A stretch of DNA of 64,000 nucleotides, from assembly GCA_036504595.1 (NCBI GenBank), contig DASXUX010000095.1, positions 496,001-560,000 on the forward strand, in the 5' to 3' direction. Shown piece by piece: positions 26,686 to 35,541 of the stretch. The stretch is from DASXUX01 sp036504595 (GTDB lineage Bacteria > Planctomycetota > SZUA-567 > H5-PLA8). The position numbers and the translations under genes were made by a program. Each line of letters starts with the position of its first letter. Position 1 is the stretch's first letter. The notes beneath the pieces were generated by a model. That model made no database searches and was not told the DNA's origin. It saw nothing but the letters and a program-made list of their open reading frames with translations.

Positions 26686-26705
26686 TCCGTTGTCAGTTGT
26701 CAGTT
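26678..26705. repeat. Heptamer cassette (GTCAGTT type, 4 units) over a stop codon
   Basis: GTCAGTA, GTCCGTT, GTCAGTT and GTCAGTT begin within the last codons of the dikinase gene and contain its TAG stop. Confidence 0.7.
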
Positions 26706-26762
26706 GCCTGTGTCGTTGTCCGTGTCAACGACAGACGGCAACCAAGAGAAACAATCGATTTC

Positions 26763-27698
26763 ATGGACCTCCTTACTCAATATCTCATGCCGATCGTGCG
26801 AGCCTGCTACCTGCCGCTCGACTATTTGCTGGGCTGGGTGACGCGCCTGGGCCCCGTGGCCGGCCTGGTGGTCATGGCCGCTTTCACTGGCCTGATGGTC
26901 AACCTGTTCCAGAAATACCTCAGCAACCAAAAACTCATGGGCCAGCGCAACGCCGACCTCGACACCCTGAAAGCGCTCACGCGCGCGGCAAAAAAGAACG
27001 GCGACAAGGACACCCTCGCACGCGTGCGCGGACTGACCAGCCGCATTGGCGGAGCGCACGCGATGGCCTCGATGATGCCCGCGCTGTGGAGTCTTCCGGT
27101 CGTCTGCCTGGTCGTGATGTGGACCGGCGAACGCCTCGGGTTCCATCCTGTGCGCCCGGGTCAGGTCGTCGAAGTCCTCGCAAACTTTGAGGAAGGCGCG
27201 CGCGACGGTTTCGCACACGTGGTGCCGTCAGCCGGTCTGGCACTCCAAAGCCCCGCTATTTCGCCGATTGAAGTCCCGAAAAAGGCTGAACAGGCCGACG
27301 ACCAGAAGAACGTTGCGTTAGCAGAGAAGAGAATCGCTACGCCGGAACAGAAGAAGGCCAAGTCAGAGACGACTGAGCCTGCGCAAACAACCGGTCCGCA
27401 GGCGCACTGGTTTCTCTCGGCGGCAGAAGCTGGCACGCACACCGTCGTGATCCGACACGGCGAATCAAAGTACGAAATCTGCGTTCCCGTCTTCGCCAAA
27501 GGCGGCCAGCCACCGGAACAAACCACCGAATTCCGCACGCAAAGCCCCACGCGCGACCAACTGAAGAACGTCATGCTCGGCTTGACGCCGTCGGTCGAGC
27601 CTGCGTGGTGGAACCTGACCCTCCAGTGGATGGGCCTTTACCTGGTGATTGCCTTTACCTTTGGCTTCGGGCTCCGGAAAGTGCTGGGTGTGCAATGA
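26763..27698 (+). CDS. Membrane protein resembling EMC3/TMCO1/DUF106 (YidC-superfamily) proteins
   Basis: 311 residues from ATG 26763. Membrane segments are visible at about 25-45 (GPVAGLVVMAAFTGLMVNLF), 100-122 (MASMMPALWSLPVVCLVVMW) and the C-terminus (MGLYLVIAFTFGFGL). Between the first two lies a charged cytosolic helical pair (QKYLSNQKLMGQRNADLDTLKALTRAAKKNGD ... RGLTSRIGG). This hydrophobic-helix, charged-hairpin, hydrophobic-helix order is that of archaeal DUF106 and eukaryotic EMC3/TMCO1 insertases. An extra soluble, Lys/Glu/Pro-rich then beta-rich domain (about 150-280) precedes the last helix. Its stop overlaps the next ATG (ATGA), so the YdjY-acylphosphatase gene is coupled. The assignment is by pattern only. 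Confidence 0.55.
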   Translation: MDLLTQYLMPIVRACYLPLDYLLGWVTRLGPVAGLVVMAAFTGLMVNLFQKYLSNQKLMGQRNADLDTLKALTRAAKKNGDKDTLARVRGLTSRIGGAHAMASMMPALWSLPVVCLVVMWTGERLGFHPVRPGQVVEVLANFEEGARDGFAHVVPSAGLALQSPAISPIEVPKKAEQADDQKNVALAEKRIATPEQKKAKSETTEPAQTTGPQAHWFLSAAEAGTHTVVIRHGESKYEICVPVFAKGGQPPEQTTEFRTQSPTRDQLKNVMLGLTPSVEPAWWNLTLQWMGLYLVIAFTFGFGLRKVLGVQ

Positions 27699-28693
27699 AT
27701 TCAGAATGCAGAATTCAGAATGCAGAATTGCGGATTGCTGTAGTCGGCACTCTCCTGCTGGCCTTGAGTTCAGCAGGACTCATCGGTGCCGAAGCAGCCC
27801 CAATCAAAGTCGATGACGCCGCCCACAAATTGTCGTTCCCCGGCAAAGCAGCCAAGCAGCGCGTTTACGAACAGCTCAAAGGCGCGGTCGAATACCTGCT
27901 CTGCATGCCCGGCGGCAAAGAATACGAGAGCCTCTTCGTCTGCCCCGTCGATCCATCGGCGCTGCATGACGCGCTCGTGAAACTCGGCATCCGCCCCGGC
28001 AAGCCCGCCTGCGAAGAAGGCAACAAATATCTCCTTCCGCAAGGCGGGCGTGCGCGCATTTTCGTCGAATGGAACGACGGCAAAGAAAATCGGCGCGAGC
28101 GTGCCGAGAGCTTTGTGCTGGACCAGGTTTTGAAGAAGAACATGCCGGAAGTCGATTGGGTCTTCACCGGCTCATGCATCGCCAAGGACCCGGAGACTGG
28201 CAAAGATGTCTTGCAGGCCGCGCTCGTGAAGAACCTTGTTTCGCTGCACCACCAGGACAAAACCGTGCTGCTCCAGAACCCGCTCAAAGAAGCCGCCGAC
28301 TCGTCACGTTACTCCGTGAATGCTCAACTTCTGCCGAAGGAAGGCACACCCGTCACCATTGTCATCGAGCCCGCTCCCGCCGCTAAAAAACGTGATCTGC
28401 CCGAAGGCTGGCGTCACGTGCACTTGCAGATCGGCGGCGCAGTGCAAGGCGTCGGTTTCCGCGAATTCACCCTGCGCAACGCTCGCCAGATGGGCCTGCA
28501 AGGCTGGGTCCGCAATATGCCGAATGGAACCGTGGAACTCGAGGCCGAGGGCCCGGACGCCGCGATGAAAGACTTCGAAGAGAAACTCCAGAAAGGCCCG
28601 CGCAGCGCAAAAGTCGAAAAGGTCGAAGCTCTGCCCGGCGCCAGTGCCGAAGACCTCGGCGAATTCGAAATCCGCGAAACGCCGGTGAAATAA
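27695..28693 (+). CDS. Exported YdjY-domain / acylphosphatase fusion
   Basis: 332 residues. ATG overlaps the stop of the upstream gene. The signal peptide (h-region VVGTLLLALSSAGLIGA) has an n-region entirely encoded by a heptamer array. Residues about 45-200 match the YdjY domain (GAVEYLLCMPGGKEYESLFVCPVDPSALHDALVKLGI, WVFTGSCIAKDPETGKDVLQA). Residues 243-330 are an acylphosphatase domain with GAVQGVGFREF (catalytic Arg256) and GWVRNMPNGTVE (catalytic Asn274). Acylphosphatases hydrolyse carboxyl-phosphate bonds and are normally small cytosolic enzymes, so an exported copy fused to another domain is uncommon. Its substrate outside the cytoplasm is not obvious. Confidence 0.9.
   Translation: MNSECRIQNAELRIAVVGTLLLALSSAGLIGAEAAPIKVDDAAHKLSFPGKAAKQRVYEQLKGAVEYLLCMPGGKEYESLFVCPVDPSALHDALVKLGIRPGKPACEEGNKYLLPQGGRARIFVEWNDGKENRRERAESFVLDQVLKKNMPEVDWVFTGSCIAKDPETGKDVLQAALVKNLVSLHHQDKTVLLQNPLKEAADSSRYSVNAQLLPKEGTPVTIVIEPAPAAKKRDLPEGWRHVHLQIGGAVQGVGFREFTLRNARQMGLQGWVRNMPNGTVELEAEGPDAAMKDFEEKLQKGPRSAKVEKVEALPGASAEDLGEFEIRETPVK
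27698..27739. repeat. Heptamer cassette (AATTCAG/AATGCAG, 6 units) at a gene junction
   Basis: Six 7-nt units begin at the last base of the upstream stop codon and encode NSECRIQNAELRIA, the signal-peptide n-region of the YdjY-acylphosphatase protein. Confidence 0.85.
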
Positions 28694-28698
28694 GCCCA

Positions 28699-28726
28699 GA
28701 CTCCTGACTCAAGACTCCTGACTTCT
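28699..28726. repeat. Heptamer cassette (GACTCCT type, 4 units) after a stop codon
   Basis: It starts 6 nt after the TAA of the YdjY-acylphosphatase gene. The remaining 66 nt to the next ATG are AT-rich and may hold a promoter. Confidence 0.7.
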
Positions 28727-28792
28727 TTATCGTGGCATCTCGCGTCATATCCGGTTAAATACTTAACGAACTTTTAACAGAACGGGCTACCT

Positions 28793-31306
28793 ATGGTCGC
28801 ATCGAAGTTGCAGATATTTTGGCGCATCCTTGTTGCAGCACTCCTTATTGGTGCGCTCATCGCCGCGTTGCATTCGCACGTCAGCGCTCTGGTCGAGCGC
28901 CAGTACACGCTCAAGGAAGTCCTGGACGCCTCGAAGGTCGTGATCGAAGGAGAAATTGAAAGCATTGATGCGGGCGAGAAATTCGTCGTCGCCAAAGTCA
29001 CGGCCACGCTCAAAGGCAAATGCGCCTTCAAGCAGATCAAGATGAACATCGGCATGGGCCAGGTCTGGCATCCCGACGCCTTCATGAAGCACGTCAAAGT
29101 CGGCGCTCCAGTCATCTTCTTCTACGATATCGATAACGGGAAGCTGCCGTGCCTTGCCTACATCAGCCACTTCTGGTTCCAGATCTACGCCGATGTCGGC
29201 GACGACCCCGACAAGCAATGGTGGTGGTTGACACACATCGAACTGCTGATGAACCGCACCTACAACGGCACGACGCCCGAACTCATGTCGCTCGTGCGGG
29301 ACGTGCTGTCCGGAAAGCGCGAACCTCCGGCAGCCGACCCAAAGCTCGCGCCGCTCACCCGCGATTCTCTGCTGGGACAGGATGTCGCCGCCGCCCCGAA
29401 ACCGGGCGCGCCGAAAATGTACGACCAGCCTGATCGCGGCGAAGACAACGACGGCTGGTCCGTGACCGAATGGGGGCAGCCGGCGCGTGCGGACATCTGC
29501 GAACTGCAGCCCAGCCACGGCAACGTGCTGCGCATTCGCTACGGAGGTCCCCCGAACGATGCGTTCGTGCCGGAAGCCGCCAAAGGCGCGGGCAAGCACG
29601 ATGACAAGGTTTCTGTAGTGCGGCGGATGGAGGCGGATTTCTCCGCCGCCGACCGGCTGCTGTTTGAAGCGCGAAACGACAGCAAGAGTTCCGTCTCCAT
29701 TGCGCTGGCTTTTTCGACGATGGATTGGCAGTACCTGGAGGCGCCCAAGGTCGATCTTCCGCCGGGCCGGTGGAATTACGACCTCTGCGTGGATCTCACG
29801 GCGCACAATTTCAAATCCGCCGAAAGCAAGTGGCTGCCCAACAGCGAGCTGTGCAACCGGAAGCGCGTCACGAAGATCTTTGTGGTCGTCTACAATCCTC
29901 CACAGGCCGGCACGCTCTACATCGACCGCATCCGCATGGACAACCAGAGCGTCTTCGTGCGCTCGATTCCCCTCTCGCGTCCGCCCGGCCCGCCCGGCGG
30001 CGTCGCCTGGGTCGATTTCGACGGCGACGGAAAACTCGATGCCTTCGTCTGCGCGCCAACGCCTGCTGATCCGGCCGCACTGGACGGCTTCGGAGCGCTG
30101 CTGGCCGGGGGCAATCGCCTGTATCAGAACCACAACAACGACTTCTTTGATGTCACTTTGAGCGCGGGAATCACCGGCCGCAGTTCGGCCGCATTCTGGG
30201 CTGACTTCAACGGCGACGGACACTCCGATTTGCTGTATAGCCATCCGGCGGCGCTCTGGACCAATGATCACGGCAAGTTCCGCAACGATTCAGCTCTGCT
30301 CACTGGCCTTGCTCCCGACGCGAAACTCGCGGGATGGCTCGACGCCAACGGCGACGGCTTTCCGGACGTGCTGCTCGCCACTCCAGACAAAGGCCTCACG
30401 CTCCTGCTGAACAAAGGCAAAGAGGCGACGTTCTTGCGTGCGTGCCAGGAGTGGCAGTTTCCCGAAAGCAAAACGTTTCCGACCGCATTCATGACGCTTG
30501 CTGACTATGACGGCGACGGCTTCACCGACATTTTCCTCAGCCACAAGCCGCTGCTGCTGCGCAATGAAGATGGCAAGGGATTTCGAGCCGTTCCGCGAGC
30601 GCCTCCGTTTCCCGCCAGCGAAACCTGCGGCATCGCCTGGGGCGATTACGACAACGACGGCGCGCTCGACGCCTTCGTCCCGCTGCCCGGTCAATCCTGC
30701 CTTTGGCACAACAACAATGACGGCACGTTCACAAACGTGATTGAGCAATCCGGCGCGTTGGCAAGATTGCCGCCCGGCGCGTGCAGTGCCGCGTGGGGTG
30801 ACGTGAATGGCGACGAGTGGCTGGATCTGGTCGTCGGTTTCGAGACGGGCCCCGCGCTTCTCTTTCTCAGCGATCGCGGCAAGTTCGCGGCGCCGATATC
30901 GCTCGAACCGTTTCCCTGCGCCTCGGGCGCGCGCGGGATGGCGTTTGGCGATTTCGACGACGACGGAGATCTCGATCTCTTAATCTCTGGAAAGGACACC
31001 GCAGGCATTCTGGTCAACGCCTTTCCGCGCTCGCGGGTACACACTGTAGGCTTTAAGGTGCGTTTGCCCGCTCGCTGCGCCACCGGCGCCTTGGTGCGGT
31101 TGTACGACGAGCGCGACCGGCCGCTCGGAATACGGCAAATCGGCTTGGGTTCCAGTTGGGGCAGCCAGGAGCCGCCCGAAGCTTTCTTTGCGGTGGAAGC
31201 TGGCACGTACAAAGTCAACGTGCTGCTCTCCAACGGCCAGTCGCGACAAGAGACCGTCCTCGTCACGCCGAAGCAGCGCGTGTGGGAAATGAGGGACGGC
31301 AAGTAG
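28793..31306 (+). CDS. Exported FG-GAP/VCBS-repeat protein, paralogue 1
   Basis: 837 residues with an N-terminal hydrophobic helix (ILVAALLIGALIAALHSHVSAL). Residues about 35-180 form a conserved domain (VERQYTLKEVLDASKVVIEGEIESID ... LKGKCAFKQIKMNIGMGQVWHP) shared with the next gene. A jellyroll-like region follows (RLLFEARNDSKSSVSIALAF). From about residue 400 come many FG-GAP repeats with Ca-binding loops such as VDFDGDGKLDAF, ADFNGDGHSDLL, DYDGDGFTDIF, DYDNDGALDAF and DFDDDGDLDLL, ending with an ASPIC/UnbV-like tail. These form beta-propellers that bind partners or glycans on the cell surface. No strong ribosome site precedes ATG 28793. The stop codon lies inside a heptamer array. Confidence 0.85.
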   Translation: MVASKLQIFWRILVAALLIGALIAALHSHVSALVERQYTLKEVLDASKVVIEGEIESIDAGEKFVVAKVTATLKGKCAFKQIKMNIGMGQVWHPDAFMKHVKVGAPVIFFYDIDNGKLPCLAYISHFWFQIYADVGDDPDKQWWWLTHIELLMNRTYNGTTPELMSLVRDVLSGKREPPAADPKLAPLTRDSLLGQDVAAAPKPGAPKMYDQPDRGEDNDGWSVTEWGQPARADICELQPSHGNVLRIRYGGPPNDAFVPEAAKGAGKHDDKVSVVRRMEADFSAADRLLFEARNDSKSSVSIALAFSTMDWQYLEAPKVDLPPGRWNYDLCVDLTAHNFKSAESKWLPNSELCNRKRVTKIFVVVYNPPQAGTLYIDRIRMDNQSVFVRSIPLSRPPGPPGGVAWVDFDGDGKLDAFVCAPTPADPAALDGFGALLAGGNRLYQNHNNDFFDVTLSAGITGRSSAAFWADFNGDGHSDLLYSHPAALWTNDHGKFRNDSALLTGLAPDAKLAGWLDANGDGFPDVLLATPDKGLTLLLNKGKEATFLRACQEWQFPESKTFPTAFMTLADYDGDGFTDIFLSHKPLLLRNEDGKGFRAVPRAPPFPASETCGIAWGDYDNDGALDAFVPLPGQSCLWHNNNDGTFTNVIEQSGALARLPPGACSAAWGDVNGDEWLDLVVGFETGPALLFLSDRGKFAAPISLEPFPCASGARGMAFGDFDDDGDLDLLISGKDTAGILVNAFPRSRVHTVGFKVRLPARCATGALVRLYDERDRPLGIRQIGLGSSWGSQEPPEAFFAVEAGTYKVNVLLSNGQSRQETVLVTPKQRVWEMRDGK

Positions 31307-31373
31307 TGAGTAGGCAGTAGGCAGCGGCAGTAGGCAGGAAACTACGAGTGCTGAGTGCTGAGTACTGAGTGCA
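31302..31373. repeat. Two heptamer cassettes (AGTAGGC, then GAGTGCT)
   Basis: AGTAGGC-type units with one 6-nt AGCGGC slip (31302-31342) contain the stop codon of the first FG-GAP gene. GAGTGCT-type units follow (31346-31373). The AGTAGGC type with the same AGCGGC slip recurs at 35610-35636, and the unit recurs at 44703-44730. Confidence 0.8.
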
Positions 31374-31400
31374 CTGCAACGGCAATGAGGGAACCGCAGG

Positions 31401-34400
31401 ATGAACGCGGCTGAACGCAGAGAATGGAGTGCCGAGTTGAAAGTCTGCCGGAGTTCATGCCGCATTCCGCATTCCGCAATCCGCAATCGCTTCGTCGTGG
31501 CGCTCGCCTCGCTTTGCGTACTGCTACTTTGGCAGCCCGCCGGGGCGCTGGTCGAGCAACTCTACAGCTTGCGCCAGGTCATGGATGAATCCACGATCAT
31601 CTGTGAAGGCGTCATCTCGCAAGTGGACGAGAAGGGCCTTACGTTTACGGCCGACATCAAATCGACTCTTAAAGGCAAGTGCCCGTACAAGCAGCTCAAG
31701 GGCAACGTCGGCGTCGGCCAGGCGTGGCATCCCCAAGTCTTCATGAAGCAACTCAAAGTCGGCGAACCCGTCATCTTCTTCTATAAGGCTGAAGACGGCA
31801 ATCTCCCCTGCCTGGGTTACACGAACGGAATGTTCTTTCAGCTTTACGGTGAAACCAACGCGGAGTTCTGGCGCTTCACTCACGTCGAACTGCGCATGAA
31901 TCGCACCTTCAATGGAACGACGCCCGAACTGCTCGCCGCCTTGCGGGATGTTCTCGCCGGCAAGCAGGAGCCGCCGCCGCCGAACGAAAAGCTGCTGCCC
32001 TTTACGCGCGAGCAGCTCAACAGCAGCGCCCGGATCGCGCCGGAAGTGTACGAACCTCCGGAGCAAGTGGATGGATTCGAAGCTTCTCCGCTGTGGCTCG
32101 CCGAAACCTGGGGCAATCCAGCGCAGGTCCATATCGTCAGTTCGACCGACAGCGACCCGGCAGCCGAGGAGCCGAGTTCCGGGTTGCTGGGCGAATATTT
32201 CCAAATGCGCGAGGACCTCTCGGACTTCCCGGACGTCGGCCTCCGCGAACCAGACGTGACTCGCATCGATCCGCAGATTGATATCAAGGAAAGCGAACGG
32301 CCCTTGCCGGGCACAACCTTCACCAAGAACGTCTATGCGCGATGGAAAGGCCTGATCCGAATTCCAACGGAAGGGAAATATAAGTTCGTCACCGAATCCG
32401 ACGATGGCTCGCGTCTTCGCATCGACGGCCGGCAGGTCGTGGACAACGCCGGCGTTCACAACATGGAAGACAAAGACGCAAAGGTATGGCTCAAGCCCGG
32501 CCAGCATCAACTGGAGTTGGATTACTTTCAGTTCGAAGGCTCGTCCGGATGCCGCATGCTCTGGCAGCCGCCCGACGCAGACACGGAAATCATTCCCGAG
32601 AAAGTCCTCTCGCACCGCTTGCGCGGCCCGCGTGGAGAAATCCTCCGCATCGGCTACGCCCCGGGTGACAAGGACAAACTCGCCGTCAGCCGCCTGATGG
32701 AGGAGGACTTCGCGCAGGCGCAGCGGCTGTTGTTTGAAGCGCGCAACCAAAGCGCGCGCCCGGTGAAGCTGGCGATTGCAATCAACACAGCCGGAGAAAC
32801 CAATTACTTCGAATCGCCCTTGATTGAACTCCCTCCCAACTGCTGGAAGCACGATCTGCAGGTCGATCTGGCCGCGAAAAACTTCAAGTGCCCGGCCAGC
32901 CAGTGGAAACACACCGCCCCCATCGCCGACCGCGGCCATGTGGTCAAGATCTGCATTCTCATTTACGACGCGCCCGACAGCGGCGCGCTCTTCATCGATC
33001 GCATGCGCCTCGACCGCGGCAATCTTTTCGTCCGCTCGCTGCCGCTCGACAAACCCGCCAATGCCCTCCCGGTCTCCGGCTCGCCCGCGAACGCGGCGGC
33101 GCGGCAAGGCGGCGTGCTCTGGACCGATTACGACGCCTCCGGTTCGCTCAGCGCGTTCGTGTGCTCCCCGTCGGGAAACAAGCTCTATCAGCAGCGCGGC
33201 GGAGAATTTGTCGATGTGACCGCCGCCGTTGGTTTGAGCGGCGGAAGCGATAGTGCGGCTTGGGCCGACTACGACGGCGATGGCTGGCCGGACCTGGCGA
33301 CCTCCGCGCCCGCTCTGTGGCACAACCAGCGCGGCACGTTCAAGGAGGCCACGCCGCTGCTCACGCTGCCAGCAGGGGTGGCGCCGGCCTCCGTTCCGGC
33401 CGGCAGGGACGCCGGCACCACCGCCGTCGGCTGGCTTGACGCCACCGGCAACGGTTACCCGTCACTACTGCTGGCCGCCGGCGAACGTGGCATATTCCTT
33501 TTCCGTGGAAATGGCGCAGGGCGGTTCAAAGAAGAGAGTGCCGCTTGGGGCCTGGGGCAAGCTATTCCAGGAAATGGCCGCGGGCGTTTCATGTCCCTGA
33601 TGGACTTCGATGGCGACGGCTTCACGGACTGCCTCTATTGCCGCGCGCGAGGCGTGTTGCTGCGCAATGACGAAGGAAAGACGTTCACGGCTGTCGCGGG
33701 CAGCCGCCTGAACTTCGACAATGAATATACCATCGGCGCGGCGTGGGGCGATTTCGACAACGATGGCAACATCGATGTATTCATCCCGCAAGCTGGCGGC
33801 AAGAGCAAGCTGATGCGCAACAACGGGGATGGAACCTTCAGCAGCGTCATCGAGACCTCCGACGGACTGCAGAACCTGCCCGGCACGCCGCGCGCCGCCG
33901 CGTGGGGCGATGTCAACATGGATGGAAACCTGGATCTGGCGATTGCCTTCGCGGACGGTCCGGTGCGCTTGTATCTGGGCGACGGCAAAGGGAAGTTCTC
34001 GCGCGGCATTTCGCTGGCGTCTTATGTGTGCGCGCTCAACGCAACGGGCCTGGCCTTCGCCGACTATGACGGCGACGGCGATCTCGATCTGCTTATCTCC
34101 GGCGAAAAATGCGCGGGCGTCCTCGTCAACGGCTGTCCGCGCACCGACCGCGTGCCGCTGAAAGTTCGCTTCCCGATTTCCACCTGCCCCGGCGCTGCCG
34201 TTCGCCTTTACGACAAGGTCGATCGCCCTCTCGGGGTTCGGCAGCTTGGGCTTGTTTCCGGGTGGGGTTCGCAAGAACCCCTGGAAGCTATATTTTACGT
34301 TTCGCCGGGAACGTATAAGATAAGCGCGTTTCTGACAAATAGTGAGGTCCGCCAAAAGGCAGCCGTCATCGACGAGAAAGGACTGATCTGGAATGTCCCT

Positions 34401-34412
34401 CCCAAAAACTAA
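31401..34412 (+). CDS. Exported FG-GAP/VCBS-repeat protein with PA14 domain, paralogue 2
   Basis: 1003 residues. The signal peptide h-region is VVALASLCVLLLWQPAGAL; its n-region is encoded partly by heptamers. The N-terminal domain (VEQLYSLRQVMDESTIICEGVISQVDE) is paralogous to the preceding gene. Residues about 255-403 insert a PA14 carbohydrate-binding domain absent from paralogue 1 (SSGLLGEYFQM ... ARWKGLIRIPTEGKYKFVTESDDGSRLRIDG ... HQLELDYFQFEGSSGCRMLW). FG-GAP loops (DYDGDGWPDLA, DFDGDGFTDCL, DFDNDGNIDVF, DVNMDGNLDLA, DYDGDGDLDLL) form the C-terminal propeller. A palindrome pair at 33377-33422 adds APASVPAGRDAGTT between blades. It overlaps the next gene by 20 nt. Confidence 0.88.
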   Translation: MNAAERREWSAELKVCRSSCRIPHSAIRNRFVVALASLCVLLLWQPAGALVEQLYSLRQVMDESTIICEGVISQVDEKGLTFTADIKSTLKGKCPYKQLKGNVGVGQAWHPQVFMKQLKVGEPVIFFYKAEDGNLPCLGYTNGMFFQLYGETNAEFWRFTHVELRMNRTFNGTTPELLAALRDVLAGKQEPPPPNEKLLPFTREQLNSSARIAPEVYEPPEQVDGFEASPLWLAETWGNPAQVHIVSSTDSDPAAEEPSSGLLGEYFQMREDLSDFPDVGLREPDVTRIDPQIDIKESERPLPGTTFTKNVYARWKGLIRIPTEGKYKFVTESDDGSRLRIDGRQVVDNAGVHNMEDKDAKVWLKPGQHQLELDYFQFEGSSGCRMLWQPPDADTEIIPEKVLSHRLRGPRGEILRIGYAPGDKDKLAVSRLMEEDFAQAQRLLFEARNQSARPVKLAIAINTAGETNYFESPLIELPPNCWKHDLQVDLAAKNFKCPASQWKHTAPIADRGHVVKICILIYDAPDSGALFIDRMRLDRGNLFVRSLPLDKPANALPVSGSPANAAARQGGVLWTDYDASGSLSAFVCSPSGNKLYQQRGGEFVDVTAAVGLSGGSDSAAWADYDGDGWPDLATSAPALWHNQRGTFKEATPLLTLPAGVAPASVPAGRDAGTTAVGWLDATGNGYPSLLLAAGERGIFLFRGNGAGRFKEESAAWGLGQAIPGNGRGRFMSLMDFDGDGFTDCLYCRARGVLLRNDEGKTFTAVAGSRLNFDNEYTIGAAWGDFDNDGNIDVFIPQAGGKSKLMRNNGDGTFSSVIETSDGLQNLPGTPRAAAWGDVNMDGNLDLAIAFADGPVRLYLGDGKGKFSRGISLASYVCALNATGLAFADYDGDGDLDLLISGEKCAGVLVNGCPRTDRVPLKVRFPISTCPGAAVRLYDKVDRPLGVRQLGLVSGWGSQEPLEAIFYVSPGTYKISAFLTNSEVRQKAAVIDEKGLIWNVPPKN
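31461..31488. repeat. Heptamer cassette (CGCATTC/CGCAATC, 4 units) in a signal peptide
   Basis: It encodes RIPHSAIRN just before the hydrophobic core of the PA14/FG-GAP protein's signal peptide. This closely resembles the array-encoded n-region at 27698-27739. Confidence 0.75.
33377..33422. repeat. Head-to-head pair of 24-nt palindromic modules, intragenic
   Basis: Minus-oriented copy 33377-33400 (loop ACGGAG, tail GCCACC, one stem mismatch) and plus-oriented copy 33399-33422 (loop AGGGAC, tail ACCACC). The pair has the same layout as at 3056-3105, with the two loop types swapped. Confidence 0.85.
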
Positions 34413-35541
34413 GCTCGTGCAGGCCCAGCAATCGTGGAAGCTGATGTCTTCGTCCGTGGAGTGCTATCTCACACAGGCCGGCGGACACTTGGGCCCGATC
34501 GTCTTCGACCGCGCGGGCCTGAAGCTCGCGCCCTATTCGATCGCTCCTTGGGCCAAGGAAAAAATCGACTCCAAATTTCCGCCGCTGCTGAAAGCGCTGC
34601 GCGGTGATTTCTTCTGTCTGCCTTTCGGTGGCAACGGCACAAAATTCAACGGCGAAAGCCACCCGCCCCACGGCGAGACCGCCAACGCCAAGTGGAAGTT
34701 CGAAGGACTCGCCAAAGAGAACGGAACCAGCACGCTGCATGTGAGCCTGGCCACAAAGGTCCGCAAGGGCCGCGTGGACAAACGCGTGAGCGTCCGCGAC
34801 GGCCACAACGCCGTGTACGTGCAACATGCGGTCGCCGGCATGAGCGGCCCGATGGACTTCGGCCATCACGCCATGATCAAGTTCCCCGACGAACCCGGCA
34901 GCGGCCTGATCTCGACCAGCCCATTCGAGTACGCTCAAGTTCTACCGGAGCCGTTCGAGCGGCCGGAGTGCTGCGGGTATTCGATGCTGAAGCCCGGCGC
35001 CACGTTCACGAAGCTGGCAGAAGTCCCGACGATTACCGGCGAGATGACCGACTTGAGCCGCTATCCCGCACGCCGCGGATTTGAAGACCTCGTCATGCTG
35101 GTCGCGGACCGTTCCTTGTCGATCGGCTGGACCGCCGTGACCTTCCCAGCTCAGCGCTACGTTTGGTTCTCACTGAAAGACCCGCGCGTGCTACGCAACA
35201 CGGTCTTCTGGATTTCGAACGGCGGGCGTCACTACGCTCCGTGGAACGGCCGTCACGTCAGCGTCATGGGTCTGGAAGACGTCACCAGCTACTTCCACTT
35301 CGGCCTGGCCGAGTCAGCGCGGCCCAATTCCATCAGCGAAAAAGGCTACGCGACGACGACGCAACTCGATCCGGCGAAGCCGCTGGTCGTGAACTACATC
35401 ATGGCAGCAATCCCGGTCCCCGCTGGCTTTGACCGCGTGGTGAGCATCACGCCCAATCAGGACGGCGTCGTGCTGGTGTCTGCTTCCGGCAAATCTGTCA
35501 GCGCGCGTGTGGATACGGCATTTTTGCAGAGCGGGGAGTGA
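34393..35541 (+). CDS. Aldose-1-epimerase-fold-like protein
   Basis: 382 residues. ATG lies inside the end of the preceding gene (20-nt overlap), with GAAAGGA upstream. No signal peptide was found. The arrangement VECYLTQAGGHLGPIVFD ... GESHPPHGETANAKWKF ... FGHHAMIKFPDEPGSGLISTSP resembles the beta-sandwich of galactose mutarotase-like proteins (GGHLGPI start, central HGExxNxxW motif). The C-terminal half contains WISNGGRHYAPWNGRHVSVMGLEDVTSYF. It would bind a sugar or sugar derivative in the cytoplasm. Coupling to a glycan-binding FG-GAP/PA14 protein fits a carbohydrate role, but no substrate can be named. Confidence 0.65.
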   Translation: MSLPKTKLVQAQQSWKLMSSSVECYLTQAGGHLGPIVFDRAGLKLAPYSIAPWAKEKIDSKFPPLLKALRGDFFCLPFGGNGTKFNGESHPPHGETANAKWKFEGLAKENGTSTLHVSLATKVRKGRVDKRVSVRDGHNAVYVQHAVAGMSGPMDFGHHAMIKFPDEPGSGLISTSPFEYAQVLPEPFERPECCGYSMLKPGATFTKLAEVPTITGEMTDLSRYPARRGFEDLVMLVADRSLSIGWTAVTFPAQRYVWFSLKDPRVLRNTVFWISNGGRHYAPWNGRHVSVMGLEDVTSYFHFGLAESARPNSISEKGYATTTQLDPAKPLVVNYIMAAIPVPAGFDRVVSITPNQDGVVLVSASGKSVSARVDTAFLQSGE

